A stretch of 64,000 nucleotides of DNA from Coprinellus micaceus (Eukaryota; Basidiomycota; Agaricomycetes; Agaricales; Psathyrellaceae), in assembly GCA_951394405.1 (NCBI GenBank), contig OX596336.1:3162001-3226000 (forward strand). The letters are read 5' to 3'. Below the pieces are notes generated by a model, which was not told the origin of the DNA, ran no database searches, and was given only the letters and a program-made list of their open reading frames with translations. Positions 10,410 through 22,200 of the stretch are shown in pieces. Each line of letters opens with the position of its first letter. Position 1 is the stretch's first letter. A program made the position numbers and the translations under genes.

Positions 10410-11403
10410 ATGACTTTTGTCTACCCAACGACACTCACAGACCTCGCTGGGAAGATCCTCGTTGTCGTCCGTTATTCCACGTGCATTCGGGGTGCTGGGC
10501 AAGGAATTGAAACACGTTCTGTTATGTAGCCGATCGTGTCGACAGCAAATGTGGCCCAGCTCGCGGCCGACCTCCTCATCGCGACGCTTTCTCTGAAGCA
10601 AATCGCGATTCTGGACCCAAGTTATTGCATACCAGTTGTTGGAGGGAGAGAGGATGGATCGAAGGGGATTACAGCTCCTCTTGAATGTAAGTACTCCCTT
10701 TCCGTGAGGCCCTAAACATGTAGTGTGCGCTGATGTATGTTTTCGTAGTGTTCTCCAGCCCCGAGTCGAAGGTTGTAGTCATCCAACAGAGATCCCCAGT
10801 GCTTGTTGTGAGTAGTGTCACGTCAAGCTAGCGAAACACGTCCGCTCACAGAGACGCAGTCCAGGAAACAAGAATTCGCCGACGCGCTCCTCGACTTCAT
10901 TCAAATGTCGCAGTTCTCTGGTGTTCTGTTCACGTCAGGGATGGATGTTGCGGGTCGTACAGACGCTCAGATGATGTGGGTTTTCAGAGCCGCCCGTGCC
11001 TGGGTGATGCCTAACCTCTGCCATTAGGACACCGACCTACCAAATTCGTCTCCCCCAATTCAAGCGCAGTCTACTGGGAACCAGCCTCCACCGGCTTGAA
11101 GGACTTCCCATCCCTTTATACCGCTCTCAAGGAAGTGATGCAGAAGACCAGTCAATCCCCTTCATTCCCGGTGGTGGCCTCACTCGACGGATACTCAACT
11201 CAATACCGCAAGGGTGGGCGATCCCGACTGGATCCCTCCTCCAATTCGTGCTGGAAGGTGATAACGCCGCAGATGCGGCCATACTCGCATCTGCAGTTGT
11301 GGGGACCCTCGAGTTGACGATACCCAATGGCCAACTCAAGGCACCTTCGTCGTGGAAAGCAGGTCTGTTTGGATCTCCCCATGACCAGAGCTTGTATGGG
11401 TAA
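10410..11403 (+). CDS. PSMG2: Proteasome assembly chaperone 2 (PAC2/PSMG2/Add66 family)
   Basis: PAC2 pairs with PAC1 to guide assembly of the 20S proteasome alpha ring. The start is the ATG at 10410 (MTFVYPTTLTDLAGKILVV). Later exons carry ANVAQLAADLLIATL, VPVVGG-like IPVVGGREDGSKG, PLELFSSPESKVVVIQQRSP, FADALLDFIQMSQFSGVLF and the motif SLHRLEGLPIPLYR with GGGLTRRILNSIP. A C-terminal helix (GDNAADAAILASAVVGTL) precedes the stop TAA at 11401-11403. Introns lie near 10470-10530, 10687-10749, 10806-10855 and 10978-11028. Family assignment rests on domain order and the conserved N-terminal and central blocks. It converges on RRP12 with a 54-base gap. Its partner in function, ubiquitin recycling, sits on the other side of the shared promoter. 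Confidence 0.85.
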
Positions 11404-11457
11404 AAGGTGATATTGTACAGATGCCGAGTGGGTTTGGAAGAAATGAAAAGATGTAAC

Positions 11458-14400
11458 CTATCGTTTTCCAGTGATGCCGATCTTGCCCTTCTTCCCTCTC
11501 TTCGCTGCTTCTCCGAGGGAGAGGTAGGCGTATGGGTCGACACCACCCTTTTTGACGTCTCCGCCAGCTTTCTGCACGAGTCAGGCAACATATTAGGATC
11601 GTCAGAAAACAAATTAGACAAGGGAAACTTACTTTAGCTCTGAACTCCTGTCCAACCCTAGGTTCAGGAGCCTTCTTCTTATCCTTCCTCTTCCTCGGGC
11701 CGGTCTCAGCGTCCTCCATCTCGACATCTTCAGCCTCCTCTCTCCGGCGCTTCTTGGTGTCCTTGTTGAATTTGACCTTTCCGTTGGCACTGCGCGTGAA
11801 GCCGTCGACTGAAGTCATGCTCTCCTTGTAGGCTGTACCAGCGACGTCAAGGTGCGCGTCATCGTCTTCCTCATCTTCCTTCTCATCGATCACCATCCTT
11901 CCGGTGTCTTCGTCAATTTTGAAGTGGGCAGCGTCCTGGCCAGGCTTGCGGCGACGGGCGTTGGATGCACCTGCGCAATATGTGAGCCGTCGACCTAGAT
12001 TAGTTCCGAACAAAAGACTTACTCGTGACCTTGGACGAGATGTTGTGCAGCAGATCCATGGGCTCGTCGTCATCCATGCGGATGCGGACTTGAGCGCCAC
12101 CCTTCTTGCTCTTTGATGCTTGAGCAGCAGCCATCTCCTCGTCCTCTTCATCGTCGGAGCCAAGCTCACTCTCGCTGCCATAGAGCACGTCCTCGAACGC
12201 ATCGCCTGCAACATGCTTGGGTCCAGAATGAGCCTATCGGAGCGAACCAGGGTCAATTTCCATATCGCAAGCAAGAAACAAGTAATATACCTCTTCCTCG
12301 TCCTCTTCATCAGCCCGCGCAACTTTCTTCCGCTTGGCCCTATCTTTGCGCTTCTTGATGTTGACCAAAACCTTAGCAGCCTCCTGGTCGGAGGCGCAGC
12401 CGTATACTTCTTCGAAGGTGAAGCGCCTCAACATACGCTCGAAGATGTGGCGGACCTTAACCTTAAAGTGATTCTTGTGGTCGTGGGACCACGCAAGCAG
12501 GGTCACGACGAGATCCTTGAGGTGGGGGCGGAGGACCTCGGTGGGGAGGGTATGAATGGCGAGCTTGACAAAGCCAATAGCGGACTTGACAATCTCGCGG
12601 TTGGCCGACGACAAGAAGACAACGAGAGTCTGGAGGAGTTCGTCGTGCATGTTGGTGGAGATCGAGTCCTTGAACTCGAAAAGGAGGCGGGAGATGGCGG
12701 TGATGGTCGCACTAATCATATGTGGGCTGGCGCCTGCGAGTCCACCAGCCATCATCGTGATGAGCTCGTCGATGTTGGCGATGGCGTCGGGGGCGTCCTC
12801 CTCCTCCATGCCGTCCATCATGCTCCGCTTGACGACTCCGCCACTGTTCATCTTCTTTCCCATTGACACGATAAGGTCGAAGGCGGCGTTGCGGGATTTC
12901 TCTGAGGGTTCCTTGGTTCCAAGGACGGCTTCAGGAATGAGCATAGGGATCACGTGGAGGGAAGTGGACTCCAGTCGGACAATGAGGAGTGCGAGCAAGG
13001 TGAAGCGGTCCTTCTTGGCAGCAGGCAATAGCCCGTCCACAAGCTCGTCTAAGCGTTTCAGAACGTCCTCAGGCTTAAGTGCGACCTGGCCACTCTCGAC
13101 GACCTTGGCAAGGATCTTGTAACCTCGCTTCTGGATACCGTTGTCTTTTCCGCTCAAGACCTCCGGCATCAGGCAGAGCTCGAAGAGGGCCTGAGAATCA
13201 GAACCGGACATGTACGGAAGGAGGAGGATTAGAATATCCTGAGCGGTGGATGTCAGGTTGGCATTCTCGCTTTGAGCCGTAGAGTTCGGGCGGTTGACTT
13301 CCTGCTGGACCTTGGCCAAGTTGGTCTTGAAGAGCTGAATAACCTTTCCGTATGCCTTGTTAATTCCCTGTCGGAACCCAGGTCAGATACTGGGACTTCC
13401 GATGGCAGTGGGAACCCCCGTACCTGTTCACCGCAGACCGAAGCCCAAGACGTTATCACATCGCCAACCATACCACGAGAGTCCCGATCTACGGAGCCAA
13501 AGACGTTGAACAAAACGGCGAGCCAGTTCTCGCCCTGAGTACGGAGGTACTCAAGGTTAGCCTTGGCGTCTTCGACAGTGATGGTGGTGGTTGGTGACTT
13601 CTCAAAATTGCCCTCAGAGATGGCCTTATTGGAGTCAACAATGACCTTGAGTGCGCGGAGAATGGAGGGCCTGAGATCAGCTTGACTGTACAGGACTTGG
13701 GACAAGAGTTGTGAGAAGGTTGCGCTCAGGGACTAGCGGTAGTGATTAGTGCATGAATTCCGACTTTGTTCATGAGGTTTCGTACCTGCTTAAGATCAGG
13801 GGTTCCCCAGCAGTATCCCACCAAGCCAGACCAGACTTGCCCAACTAGAACGTGCCAGACCTTGGCTTCCGATTGACGACCCTGACTCTCAGCGGTTTGT
13901 TGGAGATCGAACATTTTCTCGCTCAGGGGGACGAAGTAATCGGTAAAATGGCTGAGGGGTGATGGTTGAGGCTGAGAAAGGAGGGGAAGGAGGAAGGCTT
14001 TGGGCTCTTCGCCAGGTCGCCGTGAGGACGGCTCAAGGTTGAGGGGAAGCGCTTCGAGCACAACCTGGGGACCCATGACGTGCATCGCCATGCTTAGGGC
14101 GATGTCTGCAGTTTCCTTGTACTCGAACGACTTCTGCGTACGGAGGGTGGAGATGTGCTGGACGAGGGGGAGGAGGAGGACCTCCGCTGCGGTGGGCGAG
14201 TACTTCGCAGCCCGATGGCGAAGGTTCCAGGTGAGGGCGGTGATGATGGACAAGATCTCTGGGATGGCACGGGCATGGGCAACAGAATCCAATGCACTTG
14301 AAACGGAAGTGATGATCTTGCGTATGGGGGAACTCTTGTTCGTCATCTCACTCGAGACGTAGTCAGAAGAGAAACATTGGGTGAGTTTCGATAGGCCAGC

Positions 14401-15596
14401 AGCAGCAGCTTTGCGAGTGTCGATGTCCGGAGACTCCAAGAAGGTTGAAACAGCCTTCCAGACCTTGAAGAGTTCGGCCGTGGAGGCATCGATATTGATC
14501 TGGCTGTAAGCGTACACGGCTTCTCCGAGGGTGAGCACCCAGGAACGAGCGACAACATGATCTGACTTGGGAGGCGCTGAGGAGACGAGGACTTTGAGGA
14601 TACTGGGGAGTTGTTCGCCAAAGCTGCTGACAGGATCTTCGAGCGGGAGGGTGAAGATTTCGGAGAGCAGGGAATAGGATGATTGAGTTAGGTAGACATG
14701 GCCAAGGCGGGGGAGGTCGATAAGCTGCTTCGTGAGAGCGGGTAGGGACTGCAAAACGATGAGATTGCCTTTACTCGGGAACGTGAACTAGGATACTCAC
14801 TGTAGGTGGGAGATTTGGTAGCACTGGCCTCAGAAAAGCCAACAAGTGGATTGCAGTCTCAGCACCGCTGTTCTGTTTCGTGCTCTTCGACTTGCCGATC
14901 GGGTTGGAATTGGCCTCTGTGAGGTTCGCAATAATCCACTCGGCAACCTTCTGGGAGTAAGGATGAACTGAAAGTGGGGTGGGTGGGTGCGCGATCACAT
15001 CATGGACAACCTCTGCTGCCTTCTTGCGTACTTTCGGACGGGGGTCGACGCAAAATTGGAGGATGGACGCAAAGGATTGGCGAATTCCTTGGGCTTCAAA
15101 CTGCGATCTATCGATGGCTCTTAGAACAGCTTGGTAAATGGACAGCTGGGATCGCAGAGCAGGTGCGTGGGGATTCAGAGCGGGGAATAATGGGGCGGTC
15201 AAGGCGAGGATAGTATTGAGGTGGGAACGAATGATGGGTGCAGAGACAAATGGGACGACGAAGGCGAGGAGATAGAGTTCCGCTGGGAGGATATCGCCTT
15301 CGTTCAGTGCCAGGTCCTTCTTCTGGATCGTCCCGTCCAACGTCGTGAGCAACGCAGCAAAGTAGGCGGTTGGCGTGCGTTCTGTCTTCTGCTCGGTGAA
15401 GGTGGCCTCGAGCGCTGCGAGCAGCGTCGCTGGCGTCTTTTGGTGGGGCAAGCTCGAGGAAACGTGAGGCCTGATTTTTGAGAGGGCTTCCTCCATCGTC
15501 GTCGTCGTCGAGGTCCTTGGCGATGATTGAAGCGCCTAATTCTGTACGAGTCCAAAATTTGAGAGCACTATCGATTACCTCAGCCTCGGTTGCCAT
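11458..15596 (-). CDS. RRP12: Ribosomal RNA processing protein 12
   Basis: RRP12 is a karyopherin-like HEAT-repeat protein needed for maturation and nuclear export of pre-ribosomal subunits. The start used is the ATG at 15594-15596 (MATEAEVIDSALKFWTRTE), below an in-frame upstream ATG. The body is repeated amphipathic helices (NUC173 region, about 13300-12400), e.g. LTLGEAVYAYSQINID, EVLLLPLVQHISTL and DELITMMAGGLAGASPHMI. The C-terminus is Lys/Glu-rich (KKRRREEAEDVEMEDAE) and closes with GGVDPYAYLSLG and GKIGITGKR before the stop at 11458-11460. Introns are visible near 14755-14805, 13725-13790, 13370-13425, 12235-12295, 11975-12025 and 11580-11635. Predicted length is about 1,250 residues, normal for the family. 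Confidence 0.93.
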
Positions 15597-15953
15597 TTTG
15601 ATTGCCGGAGTCCCCATGCCCCACATAACTTGAATGGGACGCGCTGAGCTCTCGACCGACTCACGTTTGTCGCTATCTGTTCAAGGTCTCTCCTCTCTCT
15701 CATCCAAGCACCCAAGCACCAGCAAAACCCCTCAGTTCAGTTCCATTCTAGTGGGGATCACCCACAACCCTCGGGGCGACTCCGAGTCCATCCATCAACT
15801 TTGGCGGTCACCGTCAATCATTCCTCCTAGAACACTGCCTTAACTTCAACTCCTGCACGCACAAAGCGGGCCCGGCAGAGCAGAACCAAGCCCTCCCCAA
15901 AGGACAAAACACCACCACCGTCCGACGCAGTTCACACCTGCCCGTCGTTGGGG
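15597..15953. promoter_or_regulatory. Divergent promoter region, RRP12 / glycerolipid acyltransferase
   Basis: These 357 bases lie between two divergent start codons. They are rich in C/T and CACCA runs on the plus strand, as is usual for basidiomycete leaders. No recognised box or gene. Confidence 0.45.
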
Positions 15954-18045
15954 ATGGCGAAGGGGCAGCCCACGCCTGCACCGCCAGCGTATATATTGAT
16001 TAGGTGCGCTCCGACAGGTTTAGTGGAGAGTGTACGACTGAAATTCGGCCTACAGGCTCTTCTTTCGATTGGTACTCAATTCATTTTATGGGTCAATTGT
16101 AGTGGAAAATGCGGATTTCATCCCTGAAACAGGGAAGCCATGGTGCGCAAATACAAAGCTATTCCCCTTCAGTTACCTTTGCTGAACTGCTATTCCTTGC
16201 AGCATACTGTGTCCCAATCACAGCAACTCGGTCCTCGATGCACCGTGAGTGCTGCCCACACAATTCCAAGTGGCTATATGTTCATGAATGATCAGCCTGG
16301 TCTCTGTGTCCGTGCCCATGGATGTTCGTCTGTCCCAACAACGTCATACCTTCCAAACCTGACACGACCGCTGCAGAGACGCAAGCTAATCCGGTTCACT
16401 GCCAAGGCGTCCCTGTTTAACCAGAAGACTTTCTCCAGTTGGCTCATTCAAGCCGCTGGCACCATACCTATTCAACGGCGGAAAGACAATCCTGACGGGT
16501 CGGCAGATAATACGGGGGCTATGGAAAGCCTGATGGAGGTGAGAGCATCCCCTTATCTCCTCAAAACCTTTCATCTCAACCAACACTTTCCAGGCGTTAG
16601 ATTCTGGTGACGCCGTCTGCCTGTTTCCTGAAGGGATTAGCAGGTATCATCCAGAAGTGGCTCCTCTCAAGACCGGAGGTGGGTATTCGTTGCTTGGTAT
16701 CTATAATATAGCTACGGCTAAGCGATCCCAGTTGCCAGAATGGTCTCCGATGCTCTGGGGCGTAACAAAGATGACCCTGACTTCGAAGTATATGTGGTCC
16801 CATGCTCCATCACCTACATGTGCGTTTAGGGATTCCTTTGGCTCCTCTATACTTATCCCTCCCATACAGGCACAGACAGCACTTCCGCTCCGATGTATTG
16901 GTATCTTGGAACAAGCCGATGGTCTTCTCTGTCAAGGTAGACTCTTTACATCCCCTCGCAAATTATATCTGTGGCTGATTAAGTCACTCAGAATAACCCA
17001 GAGCTCGTACCTCCGGTCGACTTCGTCCGTGTACGAGAGGTAACTACGGACTTGCAAGAACGAATTCGGTCGGGCATACTAGAAGCTCCAACATGGGATC
17101 ACATTCGGAACGCCAAAGTCGCTGCGAGGATCTACGCACCGCTTGGAACGCTCATGCCTCTCGGAGAATACGTGCGATTATCGCGGCGCTTCGCCGATGT
17201 TTTTGCCAACGCCGGAAAAGCGGAGCTATCTAACCTTACCCAGGCTGACAAGGACTCCATACTCCAGTTGTGTAAAGATCTCAAGGCAAGATCTTCGCCG
17301 TGGCTTCTATCTGTTTCTCCAACGCTCATGTGGTGAATTGCAGGCCTATCAGGATGAATTGGTTGCCTTAGGCGTGAAGGACGATCGTATTCGCAAGCCT
17401 CTTCCTCGCCTCGTGATCGTCTACCGAATGGTCATCAGACTCGTGTGGTCTCTCGCGCTATTTGTCGTCTGTTTACCCGGTTTAATACTGTGGACCCCCG
17501 TCTTCATTACGAGCCGGGTTGCGGTCCGCAATTTTATGAAGAGAGGAGGCCCCGTTTACGACACTTGGGACGACATATCGCAGCACAAGGCGCTTTACGG
17601 CCTCATGTCCGTTTTCCTCATCTGTGTCCTCGTTATCACCTTCACATGGCGCTTCACCCCTCTCACTGTTCTCATCACCCCCGCGTTCCTCTGGATGAGT
17701 ATGCGCTGGATAGAGGACGGCGTTGCGACTTTCCGTGCTTTCACAGCTCTGTACCGACTTCTCCTCATTGGCAAGCCGGCGTTGAAGAACCTACGCGAAA
17801 GGCGGAGCGAGCTGCACGGCAAGGTCACGAATCTCGCCGTCGATACCCTTGGATTACCCGCAGACCCGGAGAAGTATTTCGCTTCGGTTGGTGGAAAGGA
17901 GAAGGGCAGAGTTAGGGGCACTTGGGACCATGTGTTCAGGTACTTTTCTGTGAAACGCAGACGAAAGCGCGATTGGAACGAAACTTTACGACTTTACGAC
18001 AAGGTGGACTATCCCGTTGATGATTACCCCCGCGCCGATACCTAA
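15954..18045 (+). CDS. Glycerol-3-phosphate/DHAP-type acyltransferase (PlsC family membrane protein)
   Basis: Members of this family acylate glycerol-3-phosphate or lysophospholipids in the ER, the first steps of glycerolipid synthesis. The start ATG 15954 gives MAKGQPTPAPPAYILIR. Splicing CCATG (16142) to CATACTG (16203) yields ETGKPCILCPNHSNSVLD, which contains the acyltransferase motif NHxxxxD at 16216-16239. Next come RKLIRFTAKASLF, AAGTIPIQRRKD and motif III, LFPEGISRYHPEVAPLKTG, with FPEG near 16624. Downstream blocks APLGTLMPLGEYVRLSRRFA and LKAYQDELVALGVKDDRI lead to two or three hydrophobic helices (17420-17500, 17600-17720) and a basic tail ending at 18045. It resembles the Gpt2/Sct1 lineage but carries FPEG(I/T)SR rather than FPEGGSHD, so the exact acceptor is open. 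Confidence 0.85.
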
Positions 18046-18389
18046 GTCGATACCTATCACCATTTGTAGCAGCTACGAACCCGGCTTTTGATCAAACCGA
18101 CTTCTTGTGTTTTGTGACCCTGTGGCAACGGCGCCAAGCGGCGACTAGCCGTGTCTGGGACGCGTGGGGGTTCTACACTCGGTTTGTGTGCACTCGACCG
18201 ATGAATAGTATTCACATCTGACATCCAAAATAGTCGCCTTCCATCCGTACTCGCATCCATCTTCCTCCACTCGGACCTAACTCGCCTTATAAGTCTGTTC
18301 AAAGAGGGCTAATGAAGAGAGAAAAAGATGAGCATCCGAGCCTCGACGAGGGTGTCTTGAAAATGGTACCTGTGTTCCCAGAGGATGGA
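18046..18389. other. Convergent intergenic stretch
   Basis: This is 3' flank shared by the acyltransferase and the small membrane protein gene. Short open frames on the minus strand have no coding character that I can recognise. Confidence 0.4.
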
Positions 18390-18854
18390 TCAATGCGCCT
18401 TCTCTAGAGAAGTCTGGCCCGTCCCAATACCAGGCGACTCTCGAACGGAGAGCGTGGCGGATCTCGATCTTGGATTCGATTTGTTGCGTATACGAGGGGG
18501 CGCCCGGGTCGTATATGGCGGCGTTAGTCCAAGCTCCTGAGCGGCCTGTAAGTACCCAGGGTACCTGACATGGTGTTGCTCAGCGCCCTCTCGAATCCTG
18601 GCTGGTGATGGCACACCGTCACTCGACACTACTTCGATGCTCATCGGTGGGTTTGAGGACAACACAGTCGCAAGCGAGTGTGTGGATTGGCTGATACTTC
18701 GAACGCGCGTCTGACGGGCAGAGGTGAAGTGGAGAAAGTGTTTATGCCTGGCCAGTGTTTTGCGACGGTGCATATACCATGTCAAGCCAAACAGGAGATT
18801 AAGAAGCACGAGGCCCGCACACGCGCCAATGAACACGCCAAGGGTAAGAAACAT
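18390..18854 (-). CDS. Small single-pass membrane protein, unrecognised
   Basis: An uninterrupted 154-residue frame starts MFLTLGVFIGACAGLVLLN. One hydrophobic helix (about residues 4-27) is followed by a basic HRRKTLARHKH stop-transfer segment and a Ser/Pro/Arg-rich tail ending SLEKAH. This pattern, helix then positive charges then a disordered cytosolic tail, is typical of small fungal membrane proteins with an extracellular part encoded upstream. An upstream exon may exist near 18900-18960, but I could not fix a junction. I do not recognise a family. It could also be part of a longer gene. Confidence 0.4.
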   Translation of the reverse strand: MFLTLGVFIGACAGLVLLNLLFGLTWYMHRRKTLARHKHFLHFTSARQTRVRSISQSTHSLATVLSSNPPMSIEVVSSDGVPSPARIREGAEQHHVRYPGYLQAAQELGLTPPYTTRAPPRIRNKSNPRSRSATLSVRESPGIGTGQTSLEKAH

Positions 18855-19264
18855 GGCCAGAAGGTTTGATACTTGCGGTCAACCGCCGAGACTCATTTGT
18901 CCTACCCCGACGGTGGCTGGCGCGCACCTACCGCAGGGTTGCAGACAGTTGACACCGCGACCCTGTTCAGTCGAACGATTGCCTTATATGTAGCTTGTGA
19001 TGGGATGCCGCCGTGCCGATCGGATTGACAAGGAAGCACGTGCAGCTATAGCATTTTCCAATTCCAGGCGCCCAATTTGCACTGGTTCTGTACTTAGACC
19101 ACCAACCACGAGCGCCTCGGTGCTTTCCATCCTCCTCATACCTCGCGACGACGGGCGACGACACCTAGAGCTTCCTGGATACCCTCACGATTCGCCATCG
19201 GACGACCGCTGCTGCTGTACAGCATCTACACTTTCTCTGAATAGACTTCTAGAACACAGGAATC
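18855..19264. promoter_or_regulatory. Intergenic region upstream of EF-3
   Basis: Divergent gap of about 410 bases between the small membrane protein and EF-3. The 60 bases before the EF-3 ATG are rich in CT and CATC runs. No gene seen. Confidence 0.4.
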
Positions 19265-22200
19265 ATGGCCGATCCATCGTCGTTCGCCTCTCTTTTGGAG
19301 GCGTTGAAGACTGCCCCTACTGCTCCAGGTAGATTCATTGTCGAGGATGGCGTCCTTTAGTTGTTCACAATGTCATAGATGCAAAGGCTGCCGCTGATAA
19401 GCTGGCCAAGGAGGTTTTGACACAGGGCGTCCAATCTCTAGAGTGCGGCGATATCGATTTTTTGCGCGTTGATGTTGCTGACTGCTGTTGATAGGGACGC
19501 CATGATCCTCTCTACTCTTCAAACATTTGCCACCAACAAAAAATCGGGCTACGAGCGCGAATCTGCCGCGCTGGGATATCACTCTTTAGCCACGATCCTC
19601 GGAGCACCGGCAGGCCCACTACTTCTGCCCAGTCTCCCCACCCTCTATGACCTCCTCATGGACAAGGGTGATGTCGTCCGCGCTGCCGCCTCCAGCGCCC
19701 TCAAGGCGATTCTCAAGCTCTTCCCTCCCGAGTCTGTCAGCGTCGTTTTTCGCGACCTCGAAACTATCTTGGATAACGGCAAATGGCGGAGTAAGGTTGG
19801 CGTTCTAGATGGGATCAAGCTTTTCGTGAACTCGGCGCGCGACGAGGTTGCAGCAGAACTTGCCACCCTCTTGCCCCACGTAGAAAACGCGATGCACGAC
19901 ACCAAGGCGGAGGTACGTTTTCTTATCTAGTCGAGAAAATCGACATGGAACAAAAGGTTGTCCAATAGGTGTCGGGCGCCGCCATCAAATGTGCCACTAA
20001 TCTGTGCGCAACTCTCGCCAACCCCGATCTTACGCCTCATATCGCTGCTCTTGTCAAGTGTATGGCTCAGCCCGACGCAGTTCCTGCCTGCATCAAGTCC
20101 CTCTCGAACCAAACCTTCGTGGCCGAAGTCACGGCGCCCGCACTCGCCGTTCTTGTCCCGTTACTTCAGCGAGCACTCAACGATCGCAGCATGGAGGTCC
20201 AACGGAGAACGGTCGTTGTTATCGACAACTTCGTCAAACTTGTCCGGGACCCCCGTGTCGCCGCCAAGTACCTCAGCTCCCTCGTTGAAGGTGTGGAGAA
20301 GATTGCAGCTGGCGCGGCGTTCCCTGAAGTTCGTTTCCCTCTTTACCCATAAGCATGCTTAATCAACGGACGTGGATTAGGTCCGTGCGTTTGCGCAAGC
20401 CGCTCTCGATACACTTCTCAAGTCCGGCGCCTCCAAGGAAGGCCCTCCGCCCGAGCATCGCGATGTCCAATCGGAAATCGACGATGGGTTGGCCGCTCTC
20501 TACTCATCACTCCCTGAGGAGATCGCTATCGTCTCTCCGGTCAACCCTAATGGGCCCCGTTACCCCAAATTATCGGCCTTATCCAAATCTCTCAAATATC
20601 AAGCAACTCTCCTTGCCGATCTGATCCATGCTCGCAATTTTGAGCCCACCGTCTGGGAGCGCTGCGTAGCCGTTTACATGTCGGTCTTCCTAGAGAAGGA
20701 ACAGGCATCTAGCTTCGCTGAATCGGTGCGCTCACACTTTTACGCCATTGATCAGGTAAGACCTCAGCCCTTCTCCCTAAAAATCCCCTTCATCTATTTT
20801 TTTCAGGAGAAGTACAAGGTCGAGATTGTTGACACGGGCGAAGAAGGGGAACTCTTGTGCGATACCCTTTTCTCATTGGCTTATGGCGCTCTTCTCCTTC
20901 TTTCACACACGAAATTGCGTCTGTTCCGCGGACGGCGTTATGGTATATTGGGTACCAACGGATCTGGAAAGTCTACGCTCATGCGTCAACTGAGAGACGG
21001 GAAGGTGGAGAACTTCCCTGGGCCGGATGAAGTGAAGTGTGTCATGGTGGAGCACTCCCTGCAGGGAGAGGATATCTCGCTCTCTGTGATTGACTTCATC
21101 GCCGCTGGTTCGTAGATTCCTTCCAATGCTGGACTTGACGCTGATATCGATGACGTTCAGACCCTGCGTTGGCTGATGTTTCTCGCGCCGATATCCGTGA
21201 TCGATTGCTTGATGTTGGCTTCGACGATGAAAGGCAGAAGGAACTCGTTGGCGGCCTTTCCGGAGGGTGGAAGATGAAACTCGAACTGGCCAGGGCTATG
21301 CTATACAAGGCCGACCTTCTATTACTTGACGAGGTGCGTACCCACCGATTTCTGTGTTCGCATGCCATTGATTTCACCCTGATTCTAGCCTACTAATCAT
21401 GTATGCAGTTCATATTTCCGGGCTTTATTGCGTGTTAACTAACCAGCCGATTTCTAGCTTGACCGCGCCTCTGTTAAGTGGTTGGAGGAGTGGTTGGCTG
21501 CACAGAAGAATATTACGTGTCTGGTCATCTCTCACGACTCTGGGTGAGCCATGATCATCGCAATCCATGTGCACGCCATGTTGACTGCGTGCGCCAGATT
21601 CTTGGACAATGTAACCACCGATATCATTCACTATGAGCAGAAAAAGGTGATCTTTCTTGTCACTCAGACCCGTGAAAACTTGCTCAACCTTGATTCCAGT
21701 TGGTCTACTATCCAGGAAACCTCTCGGCCTTCGTCGCTAAGAAACCCGAGGCGAAGTCCTACTACACTCTTGCGGCCACCAGCGTCAAATTCGCCTTCCC
21801 TCCCCCAGGTTCATTGATGGGTGTTCGTAGCAACACCCGCGCTATCCTGAAGCTTCAAACTTGCACATTCACGTACCCGGGACGTGACAAGCCTAGTCTG
21901 CATAACGTTAGCTGCGCCCTGTCGCTCTCTAGGTGCGCAGAAAACAAACAGCCGACAGAAATTTGTTGCTAACCAATTTCCTCCAGTCGCGTTGGTGTCG
22001 TCGGCCCCAATGGTGCTGGCAAGTCTACGTTAATCAAGCTGCTCACTGTGAGTTAATTTTAAGAACGTTGACCCTGTAATCTTATTGACACGGAGATAGG
22101 GCGAGACTGTCCCTCAAGAGGGAACGGTGTATAAACACCCTGCCCTGCGTGTCGGTTATGTCTCTCAGCACGCCACCCATCACATAGGTAAGCCTGCTAA

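Noticed and set aside
12120..13122. Plus-strand open frames of 188-248 codons
   Set aside because: They are the reverse complement of RRP12 HEAT-repeat exons; acidic and basic codon bias keeps the opposite frame open.
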